Below are positions 45,644 to 58,452 of a stretch of DNA of 64,000 bases, piece after piece. Source of the stretch: Diospyros lotus (taxonomy: Eukaryota > Streptophyta > Magnoliopsida > Ericales > Ebenaceae); assembly GCF_014633365.1 (NCBI RefSeq), contig NC_068338.1, positions 15,882,616 to 15,946,615 on the forward strand, written 5' to 3'. Position numbers and translations under genes: made by a program. Positions within the stretch are counted from its first letter, which is position 1; every line of letters begins with the position of its first letter. The notes below the pieces were generated by a model. The model searched no databases and was not told where the DNA came from. It was given only the letters and a program-made list of their open reading frames with translations.

Positions 45644-46703
45644 GTAACACCCGGTGTTATTGGTGTTAGAAAAGTATGGAAGGTTAATAGAATCATCTGA
45701 AAAAATGCCCTTGAGATAAGTGGATCTACAAGAATAATGGTGCCCTCGAGGAAGGGCATTTTTGTAAATTGGGTAGCGAGACCTAATAAGGGGTAATTGG
45801 AAAATTTGGAAACTATTTCCTAGTGGAATGAGAATTTGTTGGGAATTATTTTCATTTGTGCAATTGAATGGAATTGATGAAAATGTTAATTCCTAAGGGC
45901 ATTTTGGTAATTTGGAGTATAATTCCATGAGGGAATTAAATTATTAAAGAGGAAAAATACTTATAATTTATATAATAAGGCAAGACTGTTTTTGAATTGT
46001 CTAAGATAAATGTGAGGGAGACATTTTTTAGATTGTTGAGATCAATGAATGGTTGAGATTAATGGCTGAGATCAATTCTTTTTCCCCCCCAAAACCATCC
46101 CATCCTCCCTCACCTCATGCACACTCTACCCAACCCGCTAGCACACGCACACATGCCCAACCTGCTAACACACCCACTTACTGCCTCTCTCTCTCCCTCT
46201 CTCTTTCTCTCTCTCACAGTTACCCACCTATGCCATCGCCTCCCCCCTCCCCCCGCCCTATCGGCATCCACTCAATCGCCGTCGTCCCTTACCGCGCCGC
46301 CGCTCAACCCCATCGTCGTCGCCCCCCATCGGCCATACTGCCTCTCCCAATTTGAGATCTAGGTTTGCTGTGAAGCTTACTTCAATGGCAAATGATGAAA
46401 ACAACCGATGGAAGCAATCGAAAGAGGCTTGCAGCGATGGACGTCGAAGACGTTCAGTCAGCGATGGTGTCCAATGGTGGATAGGGGGTGGCAGGTGGCA
46501 GTGGGAAAGGCCGTTGTCTACATGTACAAGTAAGCCGAGATCTCTCTCTGTGCTCGCCCTCACACCTCATAACATAAGCACTCCTCCTCCAACGATCGTA
46601 TTTGTATACATTAACTGTATTTTAAATTAGATTTAAAAGTACCTTTTCTTTTTTTTTTTCGGGGTTGATTCGGGTCGGGTGGTGTTTGTTTGTGGTGGCA
46701 CAG
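45644..46703 (+). other. Left part of K: U3-like, then low-complexity leader
   Basis: A TATA-like TTATATAATAAG lies at 45968-45978. 46085-46360 is C/T-rich with a CT run (46183-46218). The frames here (46053-46630) are Pro/Ser/His low-complexity and overlap on both strands, so I do not call a gene. A pyrimidine tract (46643-46663) leads to the acceptor of the FLZ exon. Confidence 0.45.
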
Positions 46704-46897
46704 ATAGAGTGTTTTGCAGCGTGGAGTGCAGGTGCACACAAATACTGATGGATGAAGAAGAAAGCAGTACAGGCAGTGGAAATAGCAATAATACGACTAT
46801 AGCTAGAAGGGACAACTATTCAGTGGCGATAGCGTCGTCATCGTCTCGGAGCTGTAAATCAGCCATAAATCGAGTGAACGGCTTCGCCTACTACTGA
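46704..46897 (+). pseudogene. FLZ zinc-finger protein, last exon only
   Basis: After a GGCACAG acceptor the frame reads DRVFCSVECRCTQILMDEEE: the second half of the plant FLZ (DUF581) finger, with the FCSxECR zinc-binding core and the following DEE helix. It then runs through a Ser-rich tail to a TGA at 46895-46897. FLZ proteins are plant adaptors that bind SnRK1 kinase. Joining at G|AT in the Gly-Asp pair before FCS fits a FLZ intron position. The first exon, with the CxxC half of the finger, was not found to the left. The exon lies inside insertion K, so it is best read as a captured gene piece, not an active gene. Confidence 0.72.
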
Positions 46898-49790
46898 TCA
46901 GTTTGGGCTTTGGAGAAGAAAAAGAAGAACAAGTATTTTTTTGTTCCAGGTTTACCCTCCCCTCTTGCTTTTAACGACTCTGGCATGGTGACCCTCTCTG
47001 GCAGCCTGACCCCTGGGTTTGGGGTCACCACTTTTGCTCAGGAATGGGAACCATCCATTGGTTTGTTGTTTGGTTTTTAGCCCCTTCAAAATAGCAAGCG
47101 AGCGGAGGGGGCCGTGGGTGGGGGAGTTCTTTCTCTGTTTGCGGTGACACATTTTTGGTATTTCATAATATACTAGTATTGGGTTAATGATTACTGATTA
47201 GTGTAATTAATCAGCGTTTGAATTAAGGAAATTGGATTAATTAAAAAGACTACTGCTGATGCTTTGCTACGGCAAAGTAGTATCTAAGTATCTCTCTCCC
47301 ATGACTATATGAACTTTAGTTTATATTTGTAATTTTAATATTTTTGTAATGATCTGAAATAGAGAGTTGTGAGTGATGAAATAGTATCTCTCACCTTGAC
47401 CATGCGCAGTTTGTCATCTGTATGTCATCAATTAATTGAATCCACTGGGAAGTGGGATCAATATTTTGGGTAAATTGCATATATGTGTATATATTTATTC
47501 TATGTGGATTGAGTTGTAATTTCAATTTGGTAATTATTAATATTTATAGTTTCTTTTATTAACACCTTTGCTTTTCTTTTCAAAATATTAACCAAAAAAA
47601 TATTATTTAGACATATAGGACTTATATTTTTATATTATATTTGTTTAATTAATACAAGTGTATCAACCTTAAATGCTCAAGTAATATTTCTATTTAGTAA
47701 TGCTTTTAGTTAAGCTGTCTAAATTACATCATTTTAATAATGTAAATTTATATAATCATAAAAGTGTCAAAATAAATTTAGCAATGTAATTTTGAATAGT
47801 TATATTAACAAAAGTGTTTTTTTTTAATGAAGTTATATTGAGAGTGCTAAACTTTAACAAGTTAGTAAAAAATAAATTCTATTATTAATTCATTACTATC
47901 TTGGGGTAGCTAGTGCCATGCATTTAATAATGGGTAGTAAAGCTTTTGATGTGGAGAGATTAATCCTATCATTATTATGTTCTATGTCCAGGGGGCTCAG
48001 ACCATCCTTTCGCGTGTATTTGGTTTAGCAATTTGATCGCTTATAAGTTACATAAGTTATATGGCATTTTATAATAAAGTATTTGACAATGATAATTAAC
48101 TTAAAAATTATATAACTTAAAAGCGATTGTAATAGCATTATTACTAGTGGTTGAGCAGCGGCGATGGCCGGTCAGATGCGACGATGCTTGGCGGTCAGAA
48201 GTAGCAAGGTTGGCGATGGCAATCGAAGGCCAGCATCGGCGATGGTGGCTAGGGGGCGGCAAACGGTGGCGAGAAAGGTCGTGGCGATGGTCATCGAGGG
48301 CCTAGGCTGACGATCAATAGCCGGAGGCAGTTGGCGCAGGTGGTCCGGCCTTGCATGAAGGAGAAGCAGGAGGAAGAAAAAGATGGGAAGGAGAAAAGAA
48401 AATAAAGAAAGAAAAAGAAATGAAAATAAAATAAAATATAAGAAATTAGAAAAAAAGGGGGAAATGTGTAAAAAATTTCAGAATTTTTTTAAAAATTATT
48501 CTAAAGCTCGAGGAGCATGCTAGAAGCCCAAAATGGCATTTTTGGTGCAAGGGAGGCAGCCAAAGAGGCGACGCGGATGTGAACGTTTGATGGGTTTCTC
48601 CTCTAAATTGGTTGATATAAAAATAATTAATTTTAAATTATTTGCATTATGTGAAATAATGCAGAATAAGTATTGATTTAGTTGAATTAAACTCTTGGTT
48701 GGTGTTGTTTTGAAATTGTTGATGGGTGGGTTTTGTGGGTCGGGTCCCTTTTAGATAAAATATTTAAAGTTAAAAACATTAATAGAAAATAAAATTACCT
48801 TAATCGATATTTAAAATTAGAAACATTACACTTATAATTTGTGTCTATCTACTCGACCACTATAAAATAAAGAGTATCATAGATTACGATTTGTTTTTAA
48901 TTTAAAGAGTATCATTCTAAATATTCTAATTTTAAAAGCATTTAATACTTAATTTTTAAGTATTATAAATATCAATAGTGTAAGTTTTGAAATATTATGT
49001 AAGTTTTAAATAAAAAATACCAACAATGTAAGTTTTAATGTATAAGAATTTGATGTGAGTGATTCAATTCTAAAAGAAACAAAAATCTCTTTTTTAAATC
49101 ATTGATGATCAAATGTTATTTTTAGCGTAATACTTTATTCAAATAATGATATCAAAGTAGGAAGGTTAATTCGAAATTTAATTTTTTTATCTTTAGGTGT
49201 TGGAATTTTTGATACTTAAAGAAATGTGAAATTGGTTAATCTATCCTATTGAGTTACATAAAGATGCAAATATTCAAAAAAAAAATATTTATTTTTTTAA
49301 TTCTATTTTTATTTTATTAATTATATTTTTAAGTAAAATAAAATCTTTTTAAATTAAAATAATATAAGAATCAAAAAGTTCTCGACCACGCATCGTCGGG
49401 GAACCCAAGGTTTGGGAACACAAGGGTTCTTGACCACTCACGATGGGGAACCCAAGGTTCTACGACCCCGAACTTTGATTATAATTATGAAATATATAAG
49501 TTTTGTAGACAAGTTGATATATTTGTTGTAACATATTTTCAGAGGATATCCTGTCAAATTTTTTATAAAGTATCCACAATTTTGACCCTTTTTATTTTAC
49601 TAAAGTCATGACATTAAAAATGATCAAATAATTTTAGCTTAATGCATGTTTATATTCATTGTATGATTATTTCATGTTTAAGAACTATATACATTGTTTT
49701 CAAATACGTGATATAAGGCGAGTTTAGGCTTTCAGTTTAGTACATGTCTAAGGTCAGTGCTTAATTATTTCGCGTTCAAATTTAATATTT
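46898..49790 (+). other. Middle of K: FLZ downstream DNA and AT-rich sequence
   Basis: 46898-47160 looks like a 3' UTR or flank, with frames on the minus strand having no domain. 47200-48130 and 48650-49790 are AT-rich and non-coding. 48140-48600 is GC-rich with GGCGATGGC repeats, then purine-rich, resembling the reverse complement of the leader of LTR A (8340-8720). This suggests a further LTR piece. 49380-49475 holds two copies of a GGGGAACCCAAGGTT-containing unit. Confidence 0.4.
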
Positions 49791-51940
49791 AATTTTTTTT
49801 AGTTGCACCATGTCTTCAGGCATGGGTTTTCCCTAGTTTATTTATATGCGAGAAGTAATCAATTTTTTCTAAAATGGAGAAATAAATGTGGTGGAGCCAC
49901 ATGGATGGCTTGGATTAAAGCTTGGAAGCCAAGGGTGATGTCTAATGGTCACTCTTGCAATTAATGAGGGCCATTATTATGTTGGAATAAAGAAATTCAA
50001 AATGAAATGGAAAATTGTCTCTCATTAATGCTTTGAAAATGGGAGAATTATTTAAATAAAAAAGAAAATGAAAAGTTGTCTAGCATTTATGATGAAAAAT
50101 AGTCTCATTAAAATAAATGAGAAAGAAATGAAAAATTCAAAAAGATCCGTTGAGATTAGGTATTGGAATGGGATTTGATCCAAGGGCCATAGTTGATTCT
50201 TTAAGATTGGCATGAGTTTCTAAACGTGGAGATATTTATAAAGGGAGATGAGATGGAGGGTGGAGATTTATTTTCCAAAATAAATCCATGGAGGAGATTT
50301 AATCTTGGTTAACCACATGGATTGTGCTTTCTTTGAGTGGTTGAGATTAAGTCTTAGAAAAAGCAAAGTGATCCAAGGGTTAGGATTTAAAGAGATCAAG
50401 TGGCATGCATTGTGTTTCTTTCAAGAGTTGAGATTTATTCTCACAAAGAAAGATCAAGGGCAAGGATTGAGATATCAAGATAAGGAAAAAATCTCTTAAG
50501 GAAGGAAAAAAATAGAGAAAGAAGGAAAAACTCAAGAGAGAAAGTAGAGATATTGGAAAAAGTCTTCCATAAGCTTGAGGAGGAAGTGGAAGAGAAGAAA
50601 TAGAAAGGTAAGAGTTCTTTCTTGAAATGGGTTGCAAAGTTTCCTTCCTTTATTCTTTTGGAATGGTGCCTTAGCTTTTTCATTTATTTTCTAGTTTCTA
50701 TCAAGTGGAGAGTTGGAATCAAAGGGAGTCTTGGAAAGTTAAGGCTTGAAATTCCAAGGAGAAAAAAGGTAAGGGATGGCTCCATGTGGAGGTGGCCTTA
50801 CAAGTTGGTAAATATGTTTTATAAAATTTTTATGTAGCATTTGCATGTAGTGGTTAACATTTGCATGATATGAGTTCTAGTGTACCTATAGCCAAATGGA
50901 GGACTAGTGTTGTGGAAAATGATAGGTTGATGCCTCAAACCTTGGTGGGCTATGAGGATGGAAGGACCTAGCCTCATTTGCATGCACTTGGCATACATAA
51001 TCATATTTATATTCATATTTACATGCATTGCATTTTTACTAAGCTTTATAACTCATGAGGTTTGGAAGCTTTTGTTGGATTTTTGTTGGTTTATGGCTTG
51101 TGGAAGCCTAAAACATGTATTGTAATTTATTTTTGTTAGTAATGGTTTGTTGAAGCTTGAGGTCATGGAGTGTATTTTATTTGGTGATTATTGTGTAAGC
51201 ATCAAGAGGGTTGTGTAATCCTCATTTGTGGAATGAAAAGGAAATTTTGATGTATGTTTTATGTTTATTTTTGGTGATGTAAATGGAGGAAAATTTGGAG
51301 ATTTTTATGTTTAATGTGGTATTTTAAATCTGAAAAAATTTGGGTTAAAAGCCCGAGAAAAAAAAAAAAAGGGGGGGGGGGTGGCGAAGGTTGATGGTAG
51401 CAACCGGGGCCACAGTGGGCAGTAGGCGAGCGGCAGGCACGCAGGCGTGGGCAGTAGGCCCGCGAGCGGGCTGCTGCGCACGGCATGCCCCGCTAAGGCA
51501 CCGCGGGGCCCTAGGGGCGCTAGCAGGCCCCACTGACCAATTTTTTTTAAAAAGAAAATTGGAAAATCTGGAATTTTTGAGGCATTTTTGGAGATAAATG
51601 CCGAATTTTTGAAAAAATAAAATTTATGAGTTTTTCTTTGAAATTGAGAAAATCAATGGATTGTTTGGAATTTTGAATTATATGGAGCCCGGTGGAATTC
51701 TTGGAAAAGAAGAAGAATTAAAGTATTTAAAAAGGAGTTTGGATCATTTAAATGGGAATTAATTAGCTGAATGTGGAATTGTTAAAACCCAAATTTTGCT
51801 AGCCGATTCTGGGGTTGAGGGAAGGGAAAGATGAAGACTAGTTCTCACCTAGGGTGTTTCATATTGAAACATAGTCCACCCTTCACAATTGGCCGGCCAT
51901 GTGAGCAATTCAATTGATTGTTCACGAGTGGCACCTGAAA
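49791..51940 (+). repeat. LTR-like right part of K
   Basis: Plus-strand TATA motif GATATTTATAAAGGG (50231-50245), a purine-rich leader (50440-50610), donor-like AAAGGTAAGAG (50604-50614) and a GC-rich block (51370-51535) right after an A-run and an 11-G run. The short frames here (50305-51597) are shadows of biased sequence. The block ends at the CACTA insertion and is completed by 60846-60868. Confidence 0.5.
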
Positions 51941-52200
51941 CACTACAAAAAAAATCAGTTTTAGTAACGGAAAAATTCGTCACTAAAAACATAAAATCTG
52001 TCACTAAATTTTTCTGTGACGGGTTTAGTGACGGGGTAACGAACCGTCACAAAATGGGGCGTGACAGAATTTTAGTGATGGGGTGAGGGTAACCCGTCGC
52101 AGATCTGTAACGAGAAAGCAATTCCGTCACAGATCTGTGACAGACAGTACTACCCCGTCACAGATCTGTGACGGCCAACACCCCGTTACAAATATTCTTA
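51941..52200. repeat. Left TIR and subterminal repeats of CACTA
   Basis: At least ten GTCACAG/GTGACGG motifs. They include the perfect palindromes GTCACAGATCTGTGAC (52126-52141) and CCGTCACAGATCTGTGACGG (52155-52174), the likely binding sites of the element's TNPA-like protein by analogy with En/Spm. Confidence 0.85.
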
Positions 52201-52797
52201 AATAAAAAGAATAATATTAAATAAATAATTTTATTTAAAAATAATAAAACTAACACGAACAATCTGCGATGGGCTCTGTGATGGTCAGTACCCCGTCACA
52301 AATATTTTTAAATAAAAAAAATAATATTAAATAAATAATAATATTTAAAAATAATAAAATTAATATGGCCAATCTGCAGCAGGACAGCCCGTCGCAGATA
52401 TTTTTAAATAAAAAAATAATTTTGAAAAAAAAATATTAAAATTAATATTAATATTTTAAATCAAGAATATATTTTTATGAAATTAATATATTTTTAATTT
52501 CAAAAAATATATTTTTAATTTTTAAATTTATAAAATTAAATTTTATATTAAAATATTTTTAAAAATTAATATTTATTAAAATTAAAATTAAAATTAAAAT
52601 TTTCTTTTATAAGAATAAAAAAAATTAAAATAACAAGAATTTTTTTTAAATTTAAATAAAATATTGAAAATAACATTAAAAAAAATTAATATTACCCACA
52701 TTCACATTAAAAATAAAACAAATTTAACATTAAAAAGAAAATTAATATTAATATTACCCACATTTACATCATCAATGTTTACAACATTCAACTACAA
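52201..52797. other. AT-rich tail of CACTA, no gene
   Basis: Almost pure A/T with ATTAAAATT runs, and two further GTGATGG/CCCGTCGCAG motifs (52265-52400). Confidence 0.6.
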
Positions 52798-54620
52798 TCA
52801 ATCGTCATTATTATTATCATTTTCATCTTCATCATTGTCACCCTCGTCTTGATCAACTACCGGGTCAGATCCACCTAGAATAGTCGACGGTCCAGCATCT
52901 GCAGTAGATTGTTTTGTCAATCTACTTATTACGATATTCGTTTCTAATGGCCACGCCGTCACTTGTTCTTGCCACTGTCGTAATTGTCGATTCTCAGCCC
53001 GGGATTCAAGCAACTCATCATTTAATTGGGTGACTTTAAGTCTCATTTGTTCAAACTCTGGTGACATATTTGAAGATGATTGGCTAGAACGATTGGCGGT
53101 AGATGGATATAACAAATTAGCTTGGGAGCCCACCCAGTCCATATATTTGACCCTTTCTATTCCGACTACTGACAGCTTGATAGAAGATGTCGTGTTCATT
53201 AACTATAGGCGATAAGGACTCTCCGGTACTTGCGGATGATGAAGATGCCTCCGCACTCAATCTTTCATATTTTTCCTATAAAATTAAAACATTCATGTAA
53301 ATGAATTAAGAAATTATTTTAAAATAAAAATTTTAATTTAATTTATAAAACACACATACAGCAACGGCCTTAGATCTGTCATCTACCCACACTTTTTCTC
53401 CTTGATTATCTTTCCTAGTGTGGGTTCTCCTGAAGAATTCAAACTCATTGGGCTCACGTTTCAATTCAGTTGCCTGTATAAGAAATTAATAAATAATATA
53501 GTAAATTTGATCAAACTAAACTTATAATTTAAATAAATTAAAAAAAATATATAACTTAGCATAAGTAATTATCAGCCTTCTTCGAGTCAAGGAGAATGGA
53601 ATGGACCCGCCAGTGTGGAGCGACCCACCGATCTCAGAAGCACGATTTTTTTTATTTTGTGTGGCAATTTTTTTGTTGCTTTCTTCTGCCCACTTTGCAT
53701 CAAGTGCCTTACGCACGTCGGGATCCATCCACATTGCTTCGTCTTCCCCGTTTCTAATTCGATGCATATGGCTCCTAAAACTTCGTCTACCAGACTTATT
53801 CCATGTGAGTCATATGCGATCATTCTCCTCGAGTTGCCAGAAATACGTCTTCTACATTAAGTTAAGAAACATATATATATATATAAGAATTTAAATACAA
53901 ACTTATATTAAAAAAGAATTATAAATTAACTTATGTTAAATTCTTCAAGCCACATCCTTCGTATTATTTATGGCACTTCATCCCAATGAATCCACGGTTC
54001 AGTGTATCGTGCCCTCCAAATCTTTCCCAGTTTGCTTGGTGAGCCACGCTCAGGGATAAAATTGTCAAACACAAAAGATATATATATATTCATTTGAATG
54101 TATAATATAATTGCAAGTAATAAATTTAAAATAATAAATACGATACTCACTGATTACACTGTTCATCGCAAGATAAGTGTTTTCGACCATCTCCTCGGCT
54201 GATGCCAACTAGGTCAATTGAAATTGGCTCAGAGTGTTGTGCAGAAGCAGATGATGAATTAAGTCCTTGCAGTGTCGGCACGAATATGGACGGGGAAGGT
54301 CTGTCTGGCATATGAGAAGTTCCCCCAACATATTGGCCACTCGGTGGTACATCTGGTGGGAAGAAAGTAGGTGGAACACCATAATAACCCCATGACATCG
54401 TGGTTCCAGGATATGGAAACTAATGAGGCATGGGAGCAAAAGGTTGTGAGGGTGGTGGTGGGGGTGGTGACTGGAGATTGAATTGTGTGGATTGGACAAC
54501 AGGTGTGGAGTCAGGAGAAGAATATTGCGAACTAGAATTGGCATCTGGGGAAGGTGTGGTCCTATAAGATGTTCTACTTCTACCTCTTCCCCTACCCGAA
54601 GGTGTTGAATGTTCTGACAT
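52798..54620 (-). pseudogene. CACTA second gene, PF03004-type (Ptta/En/Spm), multi-exon
   Basis: Pieces in minus order: 54155-54620, MSEHSTPSGRGRGRSR and a Pro/Ser/Gln-rich N-terminus with one stop at about residue 67, ending at a GTGAGT donor; about 53940-54080 (SKLGKIWRARYTEPWIHW); about 53573-53855 (AQNKKNR-like TQNKKNRASEIGGSLHTGG, the family signature); about 53345-53475 (FEFFRRTHTRKDNQGE); and 52798-53280, a coiled-coil C-terminus ending in Asp/Asn repeats. The domain is the plant transposase Ptta/En/Spm family. In CACTA elements the partner of TNP2 binds subterminal repeats. Frame changes between pieces partly reflect introns; at least one stop and one frameshift (53590-53770) are damage. 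Confidence 0.78.
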
Positions 54621-54803
54621 CTATTTCGATAATTATATATATATGAAAAAAAAATTACATTAACATCAAAGTCATCATACTAAAAGTACAGGTACACAAA
54701 TTATTAATATTCATATTTTAAAAATACAAAGGTAATTAATTAGCATGCACAAAAAAAAAAAAAAAAACTATCAGTCATCTTCTTCTATGTATTCATCAAT
54801 GTC

Positions 54804-57800
54804 TTACTGGTCACTATCTCTGTCACTATCTTCTTCCTCAATGATATTGTAGACATCAACTTCCTCAACTAGCCCATTATCATCTTGTAAAGTGCCTCCG
54901 AGGTCAATATTTACATCAATTACAAGCTGTTGCAATATTTCATCCTCTTGAAAAGGCTCTTCCATGTTAGCTTCAGGAGCATTTATTGTACCTTGTGCCT
55001 TTGTTTTAATTACAACCATCCAACCATTTTTTTCACGATAGTAATCAGGGTAAGGCTCGTAATACACTTGTTCAGCTTGTTGGGCAAATATGAATGGATC
55101 ATATTTCCTATATCTTCTTGATGATCAAATGTCTACAATTCCATATTTATCGTGAATTTTAGTTCCTCGTGGACTTGGATCATACCATTCACATTTGAAC
55201 AAAATTACTCTTTTTATTGGTAAGCCTACATATTCTAACTCAAGTATGTCTATAAGTTTTCCATAATAATTCATATGTGAAGCTCCACCTCCTGACACAG
55301 ACATGCAAACACCATAGTTTTTTGTCGACCTACTCTGACTCCATTCAATAGTATGAAATTTGTATCCATTGACGAAATACATTGGCCAATGTTTCACGTT
55401 GGGAGTTGGCCCCCACCCTATGCTCTGAATTAGTGGGTCTGCAATAACTTTGCCACTCAAATTCATCTAACCAAATATTTCCATCAGTACTTTATGTATA
55501 CATAATTAATATTAAATTAAGAAATATCTTAAGCTTTACAAACTTACATGATTATGGAACCAAACACAAAAATGCTCATCAATTTGTTTGTCTAATTCTT
55601 CGTCACTGATTACTGGCGATAATTCACGTAACATGTTTATATACATGTTGAAACATTAAAATATATATATCAACATAATATAAAAAAATTATTAATATGA
55701 ACTCATAAATATATTAATATAATTAAGTTTGGGTTCTTACTCAATATAAGGTTCGATCTCTAGCATATTTAGCAAGACATACAACTTTGCTGTTTGGAAC
55801 TCATTCACATCCAACCATCTTTTTTTCATTGGACCAGCCGCACGACCCAGATAATTGAAAATAGAAATTTGTGGATGCGAAGATTCTCCCCCATCATCAT
55901 TTCGAGGGGCTCTTGTCCTCCTTGATTGAATATTTGATTCAAAATAATATGAACCAAATGTGGCGTCTCCTCAATTAAATATGCCTCACAGATAGATCCT
56001 TCTATGCGAGCCTTATTCTAGACTTTCTTTTTTAAAGTATCGAGGAACCTAAATCATTTTAAAGTTGTCTTAATTTATGAAAAAGAACATAATAAACTAT
56101 ACGACAAAATCAATAAATTATATGAATATAAAATTATTATTACTGTTCAAATGGATACATCCATCTATATTGGATTGGCCCTCCGACCTTTGCTTCGTAA
56201 ACCAAATGTACTGGGAGATGTTCCATTGAGTTAAACCATCTAGGCAGAAATACACACTCTATTTTGCATAGAATGATTGGGATGTTCTGTTCCATAACTT
56301 CCAAATGTTCAGTTCTTAACGTTGTTGAGCATATTTCTTTGAAAAATGGCATAACTCAATTATTGGACTCCAAATTCGATCTGATAATCCTGAAAATGTC
56401 GTTGGAAGTAACCGCTCCATAAGAACATGACAATCATGACTCTTCAAGCCAAATAATTTTCCATTCTTCATATCAACACATTTGCCCAATCTAGATGCAT
56501 ACCCGTCAGGGAGTTTAAGTTCTTTTATCCATTTAAAAATACTTAACTTTTGTTCTCTCGTGAAAGTATATTGAGCTTTAGGTTTCCAATATTTACCCCC
56601 ACCACATTCTACTAATTCCAACTCCTTCCGCTTGCAATATTCTTTCAGGTCCATTCTAGCTTTGCTATTATCTTTAGTTTTACCTTTCACATCCATGATT
56701 ATATTGAAAAGATTATCAAAAATATTCTTCTCGATGTGCATGACATCTAAGTTTTGTCGAATAAGATTATCTTTCTAATATGGCAAGTCCCAAAAAATAC
56801 TTCTTTTTGTCCAATTGTGTTGCACACCATATCCGATCATAACACAATTTTATTGTTCTAAGATAGACGGGACATTACATACTCTACCAAATACGTTTTC
56901 TCCACTTAAACGAGGAGGTGGACAAGAATTATCAACTTTATTTTTTCGAAATGCAGTTGTATTCCTTTGAAAAGGGTGATCCATTGGCAAAAATTGTTGG
57001 TGACAATCAAAAAATGATGTTTTCCCACCGTAAATGAGATTAAAAGCTTTTGTGTTTTCCATACAATACGGGCATGCTAATCTACCTGATGTCATCCAAC
57101 CAGATAACATTCCATATGCAGGAAAATCATTGACAGTCCACAACAGAGTTACTTTCATCATAAAATTTTGCTTTGTGGATATGTTATAAGTCAACACTCC
57201 TTCGTGCCAAAGCAATTTTAATTCATCAATTAAAGGTTGTAAAAATACGTCTATCTTACTTTTGGGATTTGAAGGACCCGGAATAATAACCGTTCAAAAC
57301 ATAAACTCTCTTTTCAAACATAATCCAAGAGGCAAATTATATGGGGTCATAATTACTGGCTAACAAGAGTATGGGCGACCCGATTGACCATATGGAGTGA
57401 ACCCATCTACACACAAACCAAGCCTTACATTTCTAGGATCAGCAGAGAAGTCAGGATGTGTCCGATCAAAATATTTCCATGCTTCACCGTCAGACGGGTG
57501 AGACAATACCCCAAACTCTCTCTGATTTTCATAGTGCTATCTCATGTTCGAAGCAGTAATGGTTGAAGCATAGATTCTTTACAATCTTGGTATGAGGGGC
57601 AAATACCACATTCTCTTAAAAGGAATTTCTTTAAATTTTCCTGTGCCACTTCTTGCAGACTTAAAACGAGGATGACTGCAAAACTTACAACTCGTCTCAA
57701 AATTGATCATCCTTATAATATAACATACAACTATTTGGACAACAATCGATCTTCTGACAACCAAGTCCAAGCTTAGAAACCAACTTTTTAGTATGATAAA

Positions 57801-58452
57801 AGTCATTGGGCACACGATTATCAGTTGGCATTGTATGTTGCATAAACTACATGATTTCATTATAACAACCTTCACGCATGTTGTAATCAGATTTAATGCT
57901 CAACATCCTAACTGCAGCTGAAAGTTTACTCTCTGCATCACAACTCGAGTATAATGGGGATTGTGCAGCAGATAACATCTCATAAAATGCTTTTGTATTT
58001 TCATTAGGTGGTTCCTCAATATTGTACGACTGATGACCACTTTCGCTAGACGCTCCTTGCATTGTAGCAGGCCCATGTGACTATCCTGCCGCATCCATTA
58101 CCATTTGCACATACAGATTAAACTGATCTCTAAAATTATCTTCTTTATAATATTCATTTACAATAACATTTGAAGGCATTATTGGCATTTTTTCCCCATG
58201 GTTCGTCCAATAATAATACCCTTTCATGAACCCATGCTTACAAAGATCCCTCTTCACCTCATTAACTGGTTTAAACTTCAAACACTCACATTTCATACAA
58301 GGACATTTCAACACTCCTAGTCTTATGAAACTTTCTTAAGAACATGCAAGTTGAATAAACTCATCAACACCAGCATAAAATTCAGGAGTAATCCCACCCC
58401 TTCTTGGCATACACCTATTATCAATCCATCGACGATGCAACGGAGCTTCCAT
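54804..58452 (-). pseudogene. CACTA TNP2-like transposase, broken
   Basis: The ATG at 58452 opens with MEAPLHRRWIDNRCMPRRGG; a stop follows after FIQLACS. Then come LKCPCMKCECLKF (Transpos_assoc), the TNP2 core (WTVNDFPAYGMLSGW, LACPYCMENTKAF, 56850-57215), then MHIEKNIFDNLFN and GLKSHDCHVLMERLLP (56316-56741) and SMEHLPVHLVYEAKVGGP (56140-56352), which are DUF4218. DUF4216 is at 55125-55466 (VNGYKFHT, CEWYDPSPRG), and an acidic C-terminus ends at 54804. The protein would cut the CACTA ends. At least six stops or frameshifts inactivate it. Confidence 0.92.

Noticed and set aside
46053..46630. Possible first exon of the FLZ gene or a separate gene
   Set aside because: No CxxC half of the FLZ finger; frames are Pro/Ser/His low complexity and overlap on both strands.
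45643..51940. Calling K a complete LTR retrotransposon with two LTRs
   Set aside because: I could not find a second copy of the LTR start or end, a PBS, gag or pol inside it.
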